Assembly: GCA_019638115.1 (NCBI GenBank)
Contig: JAHBUK010000003.1
Location: 310,001 to 374,000 of the forward strand
Source of the DNA: Flavobacteriales bacterium
GTDB taxonomy: Bacteria > Bacteroidota > Bacteroidia > Flavobacteriales_F > PHOS-HE28
Direction: 5' to 3'
DNA: 64,000 nucleotides
The stretch's first letter is position 1. Every line of letters starts with the position of its first letter. The translations under genes were made by a program, and so were the position numbers. A model generated the notes under the pieces. That model searched no databases. It was given only the letters and a program-made list of their open reading frames with translations, and had not been told where the DNA came from. Below, piece after piece: positions 1 to 8,031 of this stretch.

Positions 1-1
1 C

Positions 2-1039
2 CACAACGGTGTGGAGTGGCAACCCTACGGCAACATCGCTGGTGGGTCAATCCGTAAACTCCGTGTGCTTGATGGCGAGCTTTATGCGGTAGGTGGCTTT
101 AACGTGGTCGATGGCCAGCCAGCTTCTGGTGTGGCCAAGCGCGTGGGAGGTTCATGGGAACCTGTTGGATTCTTCAATAATGTTTCCAGTATTCTGGACA
201 TTGCGAAGTACAACGGGAACGTAGTTGTGATCGGCAGTGGTGTGGCCATTAATGGTGGAACGGACATAGCGGAATGGGATGGTGAAGAATGGCACTTGTT
301 GGGTCCCGGCATCATCAACCCGATGTCGGGTGCGCACTGCTTGGCTGTATACCAAGGCGATCTATACGTAGGTGGCCAAATCGCCATTGCCCCCGGCAAC
401 CCTGGGCAGAACATCATGCGCTGGGATGGCACCCAGTTCAATGCTTTGGGGCAGGGGGTGCAACAATGGCTGGGAAATACCACTGCGATAGCCACGGTGT
501 TGACCATGGCAGAGCACAACGGAAAGCTCTTCGTCGGGGGCGGATTCCGTGCCGCCGGAGGCATTGAGGCCATGGGCCTCGCCAGTTGGGATGGCACGGA
601 ATGGTGCAGTGTGCTTGGGGATTTTCAGGCTTCAGGAGGAGTCCGCTCCATGGATTTCTACCTCGATACGCTTTTTGTGTCCTGCGGTGTCGTGCTGGAT
701 GGTGATTCGGTGAACAGGGCGGCCAAGTTTATTGGTGAGGTGTATGAAGCGGAGTGCAGCGGGCCGGTGGGTGTGGAGGAGGAACCACTTACCCAAGCCA
801 CCTTCACCCTCCACCCCAACCCCACCACCGGCCTACTCCACGTGGCGTTGAACGGCTTGCGCGCCCGAGAGGTATTCGTCGCCGACGCCCTGGGCCGCGA
901 GGTACTGCGCCAAGGGGCTCCGCATTCGAACACAGGCCCGCTAATTCTTGATCTGGCCCCGCTAAGCCCCGGCGCGTACCTGGTAACGGTGGTGGATGAA
1001 CAAGGCATGCACTATACGCAACGGGTGCTAAGGGAATGA
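2..1039 (+). CDS. T9SS type A sorting domain protein, 5'-truncated by window edge
   Basis: The frame is already open at the first complete codon, so the real start lies left of the window. The body contains recurring WDG-type segments (WDGEEWHLLG, WDGTQFNALG, WDGTEWCSV) about 50-60 residues apart, which suggests a beta-propeller or kelch-like repeat fold. The last ~80 residues are a T9SS type A sorting domain: an HPNPTTGLLHV strand, an ADALGREV segment, and a final YLVTVVDEQG...RVLRE strand. In this family the domain directs export across the outer membrane and is then removed. The protein is paralogous to the next gene, and the last ~157 coding bases plus ~42 bases after the stop are nearly identical to it. 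Substrate or ligand is unknown. Confidence 0.85.
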   Translation, partial: HNGVEWQPYGNIAGGSIRKLRVLDGELYAVGGFNVVDGQPASGVAKRVGGSWEPVGFFNNVSSILDIAKYNGNVVVIGSGVAINGGTDIAEWDGEEWHLLGPGIINPMSGAHCLAVYQGDLYVGGQIAIAPGNPGQNIMRWDGTQFNALGQGVQQWLGNTTAIATVLTMAEHNGKLFVGGGFRAAGGIEAMGLASWDGTEWCSVLGDFQASGGVRSMDFYLDTLFVSCGVVLDGDSVNRAAKFIGEVYEAECSGPVGVEEEPLTQATFTLHPNPTTGLLHVALNGLRAREVFVADALGREVLRQGAPHSNTGPLILDLAPLSPGAYLVTVVDEQGMHYTQRVLRE

Positions 1040-1081
1040 ACACGCACGGCATACCGGGGATCAGGGTCTCCTGCGCAAGAC
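883..1081 (+). repeat. 199-bp repeat, copy 1 (T9SS domain end plus 3' flank)
   Basis: This block matches 2499-2697 base for base except two substitutions that I counted by eye, near 1015 and 1076. It covers the second half of the sorting domain, the stop codon and ~42 bp of following non-coding DNA. Upstream of it the two genes are clearly diverged. Confidence 0.95.
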
Positions 1082-1197
1082 ACTGCGGAGGTTAGAGGTC
1101 TACTTAGGCTCTCATTGAAAGAACAGTCACCGGGTGTGTATGCTTTGATCGCCCGCCATAGCTCAAGTCCGGCATTTACCGTCAAACTCTTCCGACC

Positions 1198-2655
1198 ATG
1201 AGGTCTATCATTCTGGCATTGCTGTTACTCGGGTTTAGCGCGAACAGCTCAGCGCAACATTGGAAGTCATTGGCCCGGGGCAAATCACCTTGGGGGGCAA
1301 CGACGATAAACTGTTTGTATGGTGATACCATCACAGATAGACTCTTGGTAGGCGGTAGCTTTTCGCGGATGTTGAATTGGGAGGATACGGTGACGGCGTT
1401 AGGTATCGCTGCGTGGGATGGCGAACGATGGGATACGATCGCGCATCGGATCAATTATTGGGAGGGAAGTAATTCCGTGGGTTCTGTGCAATGGTTCCTT
1501 CGATATGAAGAAGATCTATACGCTGTAGGGACTTTCGTGAATTATGATTCGCTGGAGGAACGCTGGGTACATACATGGGCGAGGCTTGATGCGACGGAAC
1601 AGCGCTGGAAGGCCATCACCGATTGCGAGTTGGATGTGACAAACAGCCTTCAAAATTTGAGCCCGCGTGAGCCCACGGACCTCTTGTATGTGACCGGTTT
1701 TCCGGATACCCTTTGCGGTCCCGAGTATGGGCAGGTGTTCACCTACGATGGAGCTACCTTCAGCAAGTGGACCCCCTTCGATGAGATCCCTTTTTCACAA
1801 GGCTACACCTACACCGGCTTGGTCTTTACCTACCAGAACAAGACCTACGTTACCGGGGCATTTGTAGATCCCTATACCGGGGCGTTCACCTCCATGATGC
1901 GGTATAACGGAGTGCAATGGGAGACCATACCAGGATGGAATAACAATGGCCCCATAAAGGATTTTACAATAGAGAACGACACGCTCTACCTATGCGGTGC
2001 TTTTCGCCAGGACGAAGGCGCACCCGGCAATCTTGTGGTGGCTTACGATGGCGAGAACTGGAACGACCTGGGCGGTGGTCTCACCTTTCCCTCGCCCATC
2101 GCCGCTGTAGCCCTGGAAATTCTGCGCTGGCGAGGTGAACTGTATGCATGCGGGGTCTTCTCCGATGCCGGTGGTATTCCGGTGGACCGACTCGCTAAGT
2201 GGAACGGAAGGCAGTGGTGCCGACTACCAGGAAATTTCTCGAACAACGGTGCGCTGAGCGAAATGGCTGTTTGGCGGGACAGCCTCTACATCGCTGGCGG
2301 CTTCATTACCATAGATGGTGATACCATGAACACCATAGCCCAATGGATCGGCGGTGATGCAGTGGAAGCGTGTAGCGCACCGGTTGGTGTGGTGGAACAC
2401 AGGCGCAAATTCCACTTTTCCCTTTACCCCAACCCCACCAACGGCCTGCTATACATGACTTTGAAAGACGCCCTGCGCTCCCGCGAACTCTTCGTAAGCG
2501 ACGCCCTGGGCCGCGAGGTACTGCGCCAAGGGGCTCCGCATTCGAACACAGGCCCGCTAATTCTTGATCTGGCCCCGCTAAGCCCCGGCGCGTACCTGGT
2601 AACGGTGGTGGATGAACAAGGCATGCACTACACGCAACGGGTGCTAAGGGAATGA
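1198..2655 (+). CDS. T9SS type A sorting domain protein (beta-propeller-like)
   Basis: A 485-residue secreted protein. Residues 1-20 (MRSIILALLLLGFSANSSAQ) form a Sec signal peptide. The body has repeated WDG/YDG segments (WDGERWDTI, YDGATFSKW, YNGVQWETI, YDGENWNDLG, WNGRQWCRLPG), like the blades of a propeller. Residues ~400-485 are a T9SS type A sorting domain starting FHFSLYPNPTNGLLYMTL and ending RVLRE. By family knowledge the mature protein is exported by T9SS to the surface or medium. It is a tandem paralogue of the preceding gene, separated by 158 bp, and shares its 3' end almost perfectly. The biological role is not evident. Confidence 0.88.
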   Translation: MRSIILALLLLGFSANSSAQHWKSLARGKSPWGATTINCLYGDTITDRLLVGGSFSRMLNWEDTVTALGIAAWDGERWDTIAHRINYWEGSNSVGSVQWFLRYEEDLYAVGTFVNYDSLEERWVHTWARLDATEQRWKAITDCELDVTNSLQNLSPREPTDLLYVTGFPDTLCGPEYGQVFTYDGATFSKWTPFDEIPFSQGYTYTGLVFTYQNKTYVTGAFVDPYTGAFTSMMRYNGVQWETIPGWNNNGPIKDFTIENDTLYLCGAFRQDEGAPGNLVVAYDGENWNDLGGGLTFPSPIAAVALEILRWRGELYACGVFSDAGGIPVDRLAKWNGRQWCRLPGNFSNNGALSEMAVWRDSLYIAGGFITIDGDTMNTIAQWIGGDAVEACSAPVGVVEHRRKFHFSLYPNPTNGLLYMTLKDALRSRELFVSDALGREVLRQGAPHSNTGPLILDLAPLSPGAYLVTVVDEQGMHYTQRVLRE

Positions 2656-2697
2656 ACACGCACGGCATACCGGGGATCAGGGTCTCCTGCGGAAGAC
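2499..2697 (+). repeat. 199-bp repeat, copy 2 (T9SS domain end plus 3' flank)
   Basis: Second copy of 883-1081, at an offset of 1616 bp. The identity continues through the stop codon into non-coding DNA and ends abruptly around 2697. Selection on the protein alone cannot explain that; recent duplication or gene conversion would. Confidence 0.95.
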
Positions 2698-2864
2698 CTA
2701 TCCGAGCCTATGTTCGGAACGGACCAGGGGGGCCATAAGTCCCTTAGGGCTTGCTTCGCTATCTGCGGAGTAGGTTCACCCCCGGTCCGGCTCAGTTCTC
2801 TTCAGTGGTCCATCCTTCACGAGGTGAATTCCAAGTACAGGTGCAAGGCTGGAGCCTGCGCAGC

Positions 2865-3263
2865 TGTGAGTGCAAATATTTTGGTGATAGTTGCAACAGC
2901 GCTGGCCGCGGATGCATATCGCCAGCCTTCCAATACGATCGGTGATGCCGCACTTGCGGCAGTAAACCATGTAGGTGCATAGGCAGCTCGTGTGCATGCT
3001 ACAGGAACTTTTGCAGCTGCATACATTGGCCATGCATGTGCAACTGGTCCTTATGCATGCGTATGGAGGCTTGATGCATTTGCGTGCAACATACAGGCAA
3101 ATGCCCGGCTTGTTCGTGTATGTTCAGGCAAGTACTATGCAAGCGCCGCGTGCATTGTGGCGATCGCAATAGCATCCTCGGCATCCGCGCATTTTGGGGG
3201 TGCAAATGCAACCCACAGATATCAGGGCACGTTTCAGGTCATACAACGCATAACACCTACTGA
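2865..3263. repeat. Degenerate 21-bp tandem array with palindromic TGYRNNYGCA core
   Basis: When the sequence is cut into rows of 21 bases from 2865, about 17 good units (to 3221) and two decaying ones line up. Columns 1-10 read TGYRNNYGCA: column 2 is G in 15/17, column 3 pyrimidine in 17/17, column 4 purine in 16/17, column 7 pyrimidine in 17/17, column 8 G in 15/17, column 9 C in 16/17 (hand counts). Columns 11-21 look unrelated from unit to unit. TGCANNTGCA is its own reverse complement, so the core is dyad symmetric, and 21 bp is about two helical turns. TGCA occurs 17 times between 2842 and 3210. Every reading frame I checked across the array is broken by a stop, so it is probably not coding. 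The array ends at the start of the FN3 gene at 3266. Confidence 0.85.
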
Positions 3264-3265
3264 AC

Positions 3266-3886
3266 ATGGCCAAGGTAAAGGCAGGTCTCCGGGGCTTAAG
3301 CCCTTTGGGTAAGCAGAACAGGGCAGCTATCGTTCATGGCCGGATGAACGGCAATCCGAACTTTCCGAGTCCCTCGCCCAGCATGCTCGAATTCCATGCG
3401 GCCTACATCGAGTTGAAGGCGGCCAACCTGGCAGCGCTGGACCGCGGTCGCATGGCCCTTGCCCGCAGGGACCGAGCGGTGAAGCGCATCGACAATTACC
3501 TCACACGCTTGGCGGGATATGTGAACAGTGAGTGCCTTGGGGATACCCTGAAACTGATGGGGTCCGGCTTCCCCCTGGTGAAGGAAGCAGTGCCCATCAG
3601 TTCACTGCCTCAGCCCTTGGGTCTACAGGCTCGCCCCACGGCATATCCTGGGCAGGTGAAGCTCCGTTGGAACCGCGTACCTGGTACCCTTGTCTACCAA
3701 GTGGAACGTGCTCTGCAAGCACCTGAAGAGACCGATAACTGGGTATTCGTGTCCCTTACCTCGCGCCCCCAATTGATCGTTGAAGGCCTTCCATCGTATG
3801 AGCCACAACGTTTCCGGATCTGCGCAGTAGGCACCAAGGACAATAAAAGTCCATACAGCGCTGTGGCTTTCGGCAAAGCCGCTTAA
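3266..3886 (+). CDS. Small FN3-domain protein of unknown function
   Basis: A 206-residue protein without a signal peptide. Residues ~1-95 are helical and basic, with a GNPNFPSPSPSM segment at ~30-41 followed by an FHAAYIELKAANLAAL helix and a TRLAGYVNSECLGD segment. Residues ~108-203 have the spacing of a fibronectin type III domain (LRWNRVPGTLVYQVE, then FVSLTSRPQLIVEGL, FRICAVGTKDNKSPYS). I recognise this as a Bacteroidota family of ~200-residue FN3 proteins, often multi-copy, with no function I know of. The start follows directly after the 21-bp palindromic array; no -7 box or ribosome binding site is obvious between them. The array could therefore be its control region or a partner locus. 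Confidence 0.8.
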   Translation: MAKVKAGLRGLSPLGKQNRAAIVHGRMNGNPNFPSPSPSMLEFHAAYIELKAANLAALDRGRMALARRDRAVKRIDNYLTRLAGYVNSECLGDTLKLMGSGFPLVKEAVPISSLPQPLGLQARPTAYPGQVKLRWNRVPGTLVYQVERALQAPEETDNWVFVSLTSRPQLIVEGLPSYEPQRFRICAVGTKDNKSPYSAVAFGKAA

Positions 3887-4086
3887 GGCATGCCTGCAGG
3901 CTACAGCTCCAAACCTGCAAAGGCTTCATGCGGTGTTCGTTGTGCGGTAAGCAACCGTCAGCAGGCATAGGCCATCGGCTAAAAGCTGCTGGTGGCCGCT
4001 GAGGAAGTTTGCTCCCCATGCCCAGCACCGTCAGTTCACCCGCAGCCCAAGCAACCATCAACAGTCATAAGCCAGGAGCCGCCCCC

Positions 4087-6612
4087 TCACCCCTGCACAT
4101 ACACCCGCTTCACACGTTGTGCGATGCCGGTGAGCGCTTCGTAGGGGATGGTGCCCATGGCCTCGGCGAACTCGGTGATGGGGTGCGTGGCATTGAAGAG
4201 CACGGCCATGTCGCCTGCGGTGCAGGGGATGTCGCTTACGTCCACCATCACCATGTCCATGCACACCTTGCCCACGATGGCTGCGGGCCGGCCGTGTATC
4301 CATACGCGGCCCACGCCGTTGCTGAGCCTGCGCGATAGGCCGTCCGCATAGCCGATGGGCAGCGTGGCGATGCGCCGTTCACGCTCCGTGCGCCAGCTGC
4401 GCCCGTAACCCACGGTGGCGCCGGGCTGCAGGGTCTTCACCTGCGCAATGGGTGATCGCAGCGCGGCAACGGGACGCAGTAGTGCGCTTTCGGCGGCGTT
4501 GCAGCCCACCCCGTGCAAGCCGATGCCCAGGCGTACCATGTCCAGGTGTGCTTCGGGAAAACGGCTGATGGCGGCGGTGTTGGCGATGTGGCGCAATGGC
4601 CGGTAGCCGAGCACGGCATCGATGCGGTCGGCCATGTGCGCGAACTGCGCGAGCTGTGCGTGCGTGAAGGTGTCGTGCGCGGGATCCTCGCTGCCCACCA
4701 GGTGCGAGAACACACTGGCCACACGCAGCTTGTGCGCCTGGCCCAGTTGTGTGAGCAGCTCCGGCAGTTCTTCGGCCGTGAAGCCCAGGCGGTGCATGCC
4801 GGTATCGAGCTTCAGGTGTACGGGTGGCATCTCCGGGTGTGCGGCTGCGAAGGCGGCGGCCTCCGCCAGGCTGCGGGCGTCGTAGAGTTCGGCCTCCAGG
4901 CGGTAGCGCAGCATCACCTCGAAGGGCACGGGCTCGGGGTTCATCACCAGGATCGGCAATTGGATGCCCTGTTGCCGAAGTTCCACACCTTCGTCGGCAT
5001 AGGCCACGCCGAGGTAGTGGACCTGCTCATGCGCGAAGAGCCGCGCAAGTTCCACGGCACCACTGCCGTATCCGAAGGCCTTCACCATGGCCATGATCTT
5101 GACGCCTTCGGTGCGCCTCCCTTCGTCCCGATGCCTATCGGGACCGCTCGGGGCAGGTGCAAGGGATACCAGCGCGCGGTAGTGGTTCAGGTTGTGGCGC
5201 AAGGCTTCGAGGTCGATCTCCAGCACGGTGCCGTGCACCTGCCGCTGCCAGCGTTGCACCACCTGTTCCAGCGCGAAACTGCGTGCACCCTTCACCAGCA
5301 CGGCATGGCCGCCGAGCGCTTGCGTGTCGAAGGCGGCCAGCAAGGCCTGCGCATCGGCGAAGCTGCGCATGCCCGGCCCGAAGCGTGCGGCATGGGCCTG
5401 CATGTGCGGTCCCACCCCTAGGATGGTGGATACACCGGCACGCTTCAACAGCTCGGCCACGCGGGTGTAGAGCAGATCCGGCGCATCGCCACTGCCGGCG
5501 ATGTCGGAGAGCACGATGGCCTTGGGCCGGCCACCCGCCACCAGGCCCAGGTGGTCCAGCGCGATGGCGAGCGAGGCCAGGTCGTTGCTGTAGGCATCGT
5601 TCACCAGGGTGCTGCCATGCAGGCCTTCCACGGTCTCCAGCCGCATGGCCACGGGCGCCAGGTGGGGCATGCGTTCGGCGATCCACTGCGGGCCGTGGCC
5701 CAGGTGCAGCAGCAGGGTAACGCAGTGCAGGGCGTTCTCCACGGAGGCCTGGTCGGTGAAGGGGATGCTGAAATCGAAGGAGACGGCATCGTTGATGACG
5801 GTGATGCGGGTGCCTTGCGCGCTGCGTTGCTCGTGCACCACGTGCAGCCAGCCGTTGCGCTCGCGGCTCCACCCGCGCAGGGCCACGCGCTGGTCCAGTG
5901 CGCTCTTGTCCAAGGCCGCGCACACGGCGGGGTGGTCGGCGCAGTACACCAGGGCTTCGGCATCGTTGAAGAGTCGGGCCTTCTCCAGCGCTTTTTCCAG
6001 GTCGCTGTGGAAGTTCTCGCCGTGCGCCGGGCCGATGTTGGTGAACACGCCGATGGTGGGCTTGATGGTGGCGCGCAGGCGGTCCATCTCGCCGGGTTGG
6101 CTGATGCCGGCCTCGAAGATGCCGAGACTGTGTTCGGGGCGCATCTCCCACACGCTAAGCGGCACACCCACCTGCGAGTTCCAGCTGCCGGGGCTGCGCA
6201 CGATGTGCTCGTGGCCGCGCAGGAGCTGGAAGAGCCACTCCTTCACCACGGTCTTGCCGTTGCTGCCCGTGATGCCGATCACCGGTGCGCGGAACTGGCT
6301 GCGGTGCCAGCCGGCCAGGCGTTGCAGGGCGTCCATCGTGTCGCGCACCACCAGCAGGTTGCAGTCGTCGGGGGTGGTCGTGTGGTGGTCCGCCAGCACC
6401 AGGAAGTTGCACACGCCGCGCTGCCGCAGTTCGGGGATGTAGCGGTGCCCATCGTGGCGGTGTCCGCGCAGGGCGATGAAGAGCGTGCTGCCTGCCGGGA
6501 AGGGTTTGCGGGAATCGATGGAAAGGTGCTCGATGCGTGCGTCGCCATCGCCGTGCAGTGTGGCACCCAGCACTTCGGCCAGTTGCGCAAGCCGGTAGCC
6601 GGGGGCGCTCAT
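4087..6612 (-). CDS. murF-alr: Bifunctional MurF / alanine racemase
   Basis: An 841-residue fusion for peptidoglycan precursor synthesis. Residues 1-~455 are MurF, which adds D-Ala-D-Ala to UDP-MurNAc-tripeptide using ATP: the P-loop GITGSNGKT is at 113-121 and [12 protein letters not shown] at ~337. Residues ~460-841 are a PLP-dependent alanine racemase with the PLP lysine in [10 protein letters not shown] (K511). Start chosen at 6612 because [11 protein letters not shown] matches a MurF N-terminus and its ATG overlaps the tdk stop as ATGA, suggesting translational coupling. Oddity: residues ~485-502 ([18 protein letters not shown]), between the first Alr strand and the PLP-lysine strand, look inserted and are encoded by a palindrome at 5125-5144. 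The MurF-Alr fusion is usual in Bacteroidota. Confidence 0.95.
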   Translation of the reverse strand: MSAPGYRLAQLAEVLGATLHGDGDARIEHLSIDSRKPFPAGSTLFIALRGHRHDGHRYIPELRQRGVCNFLVLADHHTTTPDDCNLLVVRDTMDALQRLAGWHRSQFRAPVIGITGSNGKTVVKEWLFQLLRGHEHIVRSPGSWNSQVGVPLSVWEMRPEHSLGIFEAGISQPGEMDRLRATIKPTIGVFTNIGPAHGENFHSDLEKALEKARLFNDAEALVYCADHPAVCAALDKSALDQRVALRGWSRERNGWLHVVHEQRSAQGTRITVINDAVSFDFSIPFTDQASVENALHCVTLLLHLGHGPQWIAERMPHLAPVAMRLETVEGLHGSTLVNDAYSNDLASLAIALDHLGLVAGGRPKAIVLSDIAGSGDAPDLLYTRVAELLKRAGVSTILGVGPHMQAHAARFGPGMRSFADAQALLAAFDTQALGGHAVLVKGARSFALEQVVQRWQRQVHGTVLEIDLEALRHNLNHYRALVSLAPAPSGPDRHRDEGRRTEGVKIMAMVKAFGYGSGAVELARLFAHEQVHYLGVAYADEGVELRQQGIQLPILVMNPEPVPFEVMLRYRLEAELYDARSLAEAAAFAAAHPEMPPVHLKLDTGMHRLGFTAEELPELLTQLGQAHKLRVASVFSHLVGSEDPAHDTFTHAQLAQFAHMADRIDAVLGYRPLRHIANTAAISRFPEAHLDMVRLGIGLHGVGCNAAESALLRPVAALRSPIAQVKTLQPGATVGYGRSWRTERERRIATLPIGYADGLSRRLSNGVGRVWIHGRPAAIVGKVCMDMVMVDVSDIPCTAGDMAVLFNATHPITEFAEAMGTIPYEALTGIAQRVKRVYVQG
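5108..5158. repeat. Palindromic insertion inside the alr domain
   Basis: The core 5125-5144 reads gtcccgat-gcct-atcgggac, an 8-bp perfect inverted repeat. It sits in frame in a segment of murF-alr where racemases normally have only a short loop. The surrounding ~50 bp encode a low-complexity insert. It resembles short palindromes dispersed in many Bacteroidota genomes. Confidence 0.6.
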
Positions 6613-7202
6613 GCTGTTGCGGGGTTGGCCGCGCTCGCTGCCTCGAAACAGGCGCGGCACAGCGGCTCGTAGCTGTCGGTCTCGCCCAGCAGCACCAGTT
6701 CGCGGCCCGGTGCGTTGCGGTGGCTGAAGTTGGCGAGGTCGCCGCAGCGCATGCAGATGGCGTGCACCTTGGTCACGTATTCGGCCATGGCCATCAGTTG
6801 CGGCATGGGGCCGAAGGGGCGCCCCTGGTAGTCCATGTCGAGCCCCGCCACGATCACGCGCACGCCCTGCGCGGCCAGTTGTGCGCACACCTGCGGAAGG
6901 CCATCGTCGAAGAACTGCGCTTCGTCCACGCCCACCACCTCGATGTGCGCGGCGAGCAGGAGCAGGTTGCTGCTACTGGGCACGGGGGTGCTACGGATGC
7001 TGCGCGCATCGTGGCTCACCACCTCCACCTCGGAGTAGCGGGTATCCACGCCGGGCTTGAAGATCTCCACCCGTTGTTTGGCGAACTCGGCGCGGCGCAG
7101 GCGGCGGATGAGCTCCTCGGTCTTGCCGGAGAACATGCTGCCGCAGATCACCTCGATCCAGCCTTTGCGGGAACCTTGGCTGCCGGTCTGCTCCAGGAAC
7201 AT
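6609..7202 (-). CDS. tdk: Thymidine kinase
   Basis: A 197-residue type II thymidine kinase (thymidine + ATP to dTMP + ADP; salvage; cytoplasmic). The N-terminus MFLE...[18 protein letters not shown] carries the P-loop (GSMFSGKT) at ~21-28. [12 protein letters not shown] at ~89-100 is the Walker B/catalytic region. The lasso and zinc region follow with C150/C153 (ICMRCGD) and C182/C185 (LCRAC), matching a four-cysteine structural zinc site. The MFLE start is the one used by this family. Its TGA overlaps the murF-alr ATG by the ATGA arrangement, so the two genes are probably one operon. It is divergent from the gene at 7303. Confidence 0.96.
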   Translation of the reverse strand: MFLEQTGSQGSRKGWIEVICGSMFSGKTEELIRRLRRAEFAKQRVEIFKPGVDTRYSEVEVVSHDARSIRSTPVPSSSNLLLLAAHIEVVGVDEAQFFDDGLPQVCAQLAAQGVRVIVAGLDMDYQGRPFGPMPQLMAMAEYVTKVHAICMRCGDLANFSHRNAPGRELVLLGETDSYEPLCRACFEAASAANPATA

Positions 7203-7302
7203 TTGTGGGGGAACTGCGGTGCGCTTGACGAAGCGCGTTTTGCAGGTGGTGCGAAAATAGGGATCTTCGCGTTGCATCCTGAGCACATCAAGCATTCCGC
7301 AC

Positions 7303-8031
7303 ATGGGGAAAGACAAGGGTTTCCGAACGATGAACGACCTGGTGGAAGCACTGGCTGAGGCTGGTCGTGGCCTGGGCCGAGGCGACTTGGACTTGCAGGG
7401 ATTGGAGACGGCATGCGCCGATGCGCGCGAGCTGTATGAACGCCTGGTGGTGCTGCGCCACAAGGCCCGCGAAGGCAAGCACGCAGCCGCAGCGCCTGCA
7501 CCTGCCGAGGCCCCCAAGCCCGCAGCCACCGAGGCCGTGAACAGTCCGCGCAAGGCCGAGCCTGCACCCGCCGAGGCCGTGGTATCCGAGCCTGCCGCCA
7601 TCCGTTTGGATACCCGTCCGGTGGAGGTCTCGCCACGCCAGGTATCGCTGATCGAGGCGATCGAAGCGAGCGAGGAAGCACCAGCACCCAAGCCCAGCCC
7701 GGAACCCGCACCGAAAAAGGCGGCTGCCACCAAGGCCGAAGCGCCAAGTGCCGGCAAAGCCCCCGCTACCCTGGCGGAGAAGCTGGAGAAAGCCTCCATC
7801 CAGGACCTGGGCAAGGCGATCTCGCTCAGCCACAAGTTCTGGTTCGTGGCCGAGCTCTTCAATGGCGACCGCATCGGCTACGACAAGACCATCATGCGCC
7901 TCAACGAGCAGTCCGATCTGGCCAGCGCCATGACCTACCTGGAGCAGGAGGTGATCGTGAAGCTGAACAAACCCGCCGACCCCGAAGCCCTGGCCACCTT
8001 CACCGAACTGCTGCAACGCCGCTACGCCTGA
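7303..8031 (+). CDS. Conserved hypothetical protein with disordered Ala/Pro linker
   Basis: A 242-residue cytoplasmic protein. Residues 1-60 are helical and charged ([19 protein letters not shown]). Residues ~60-155 are a low-complexity Ala/Pro/Glu/Lys linker. Residues ~160-242 form a conserved-looking domain ([21 protein letters not shown], then [15 protein letters not shown]) of a kind I have seen in Bacteroidota hypothetical proteins, with no assigned role. The start could also be M10. The stop TGA overlaps the ATG of the M28 peptidase by one base, so the two are co-transcribed. I do not propose a function. Confidence 0.75.
   Translation: MGKDKGFRTMNDLVEALAEAGRGLGRGDLDLQGLETACADARELYERLVVLRHKAREGKHAAAAPAPAEAPKPAATEAVNSPRKAEPAPAEAVVSEPAAIRLDTRPVEVSPRQVSLIEAIEASEEAPAPKPSPEPAPKKAAATKAEAPSAGKAPATLAEKLEKASIQDLGKAISLSHKFWFVAELFNGDRIGYDKTIMRLNEQSDLASAMTYLEQEVIVKLNKPADPEALATFTELLQRRYA

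Noticed and set aside
2865-3263. Array as a CRISPR locus
   Set aside because: The repeated core is only ~10 bp and degenerate, the unit is 21 bp, spacers are 11 bp, and no cas genes are nearby.
2710-3312. Array as a coding gene with heptad repeats (A-x-A-x4 or C-x-C-x4 patterns by frame)
   Set aside because: Stops interrupt the array in each frame I followed (e.g. TAG at 2980, TGA at 3072), and the conserved bases fit a palindrome better than a codon pattern. A decayed coding origin is still possible.
3887-4086. Second mini-array (TGCA at 3895 and 3916, 21 bp apart) after the FN3 gene
   Set aside because: Only two TGCA at this spacing and the TGYRNNYGCA core is not matched; likely chance. 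No other feature was seen in this gap.
5551-6672. 373-codon plus-strand frame opposite murF-alr
   Set aside because: Antisense shadow of a well-supported gene in GC-rich DNA; His/Gln/Ala-rich translation typical of such shadows.
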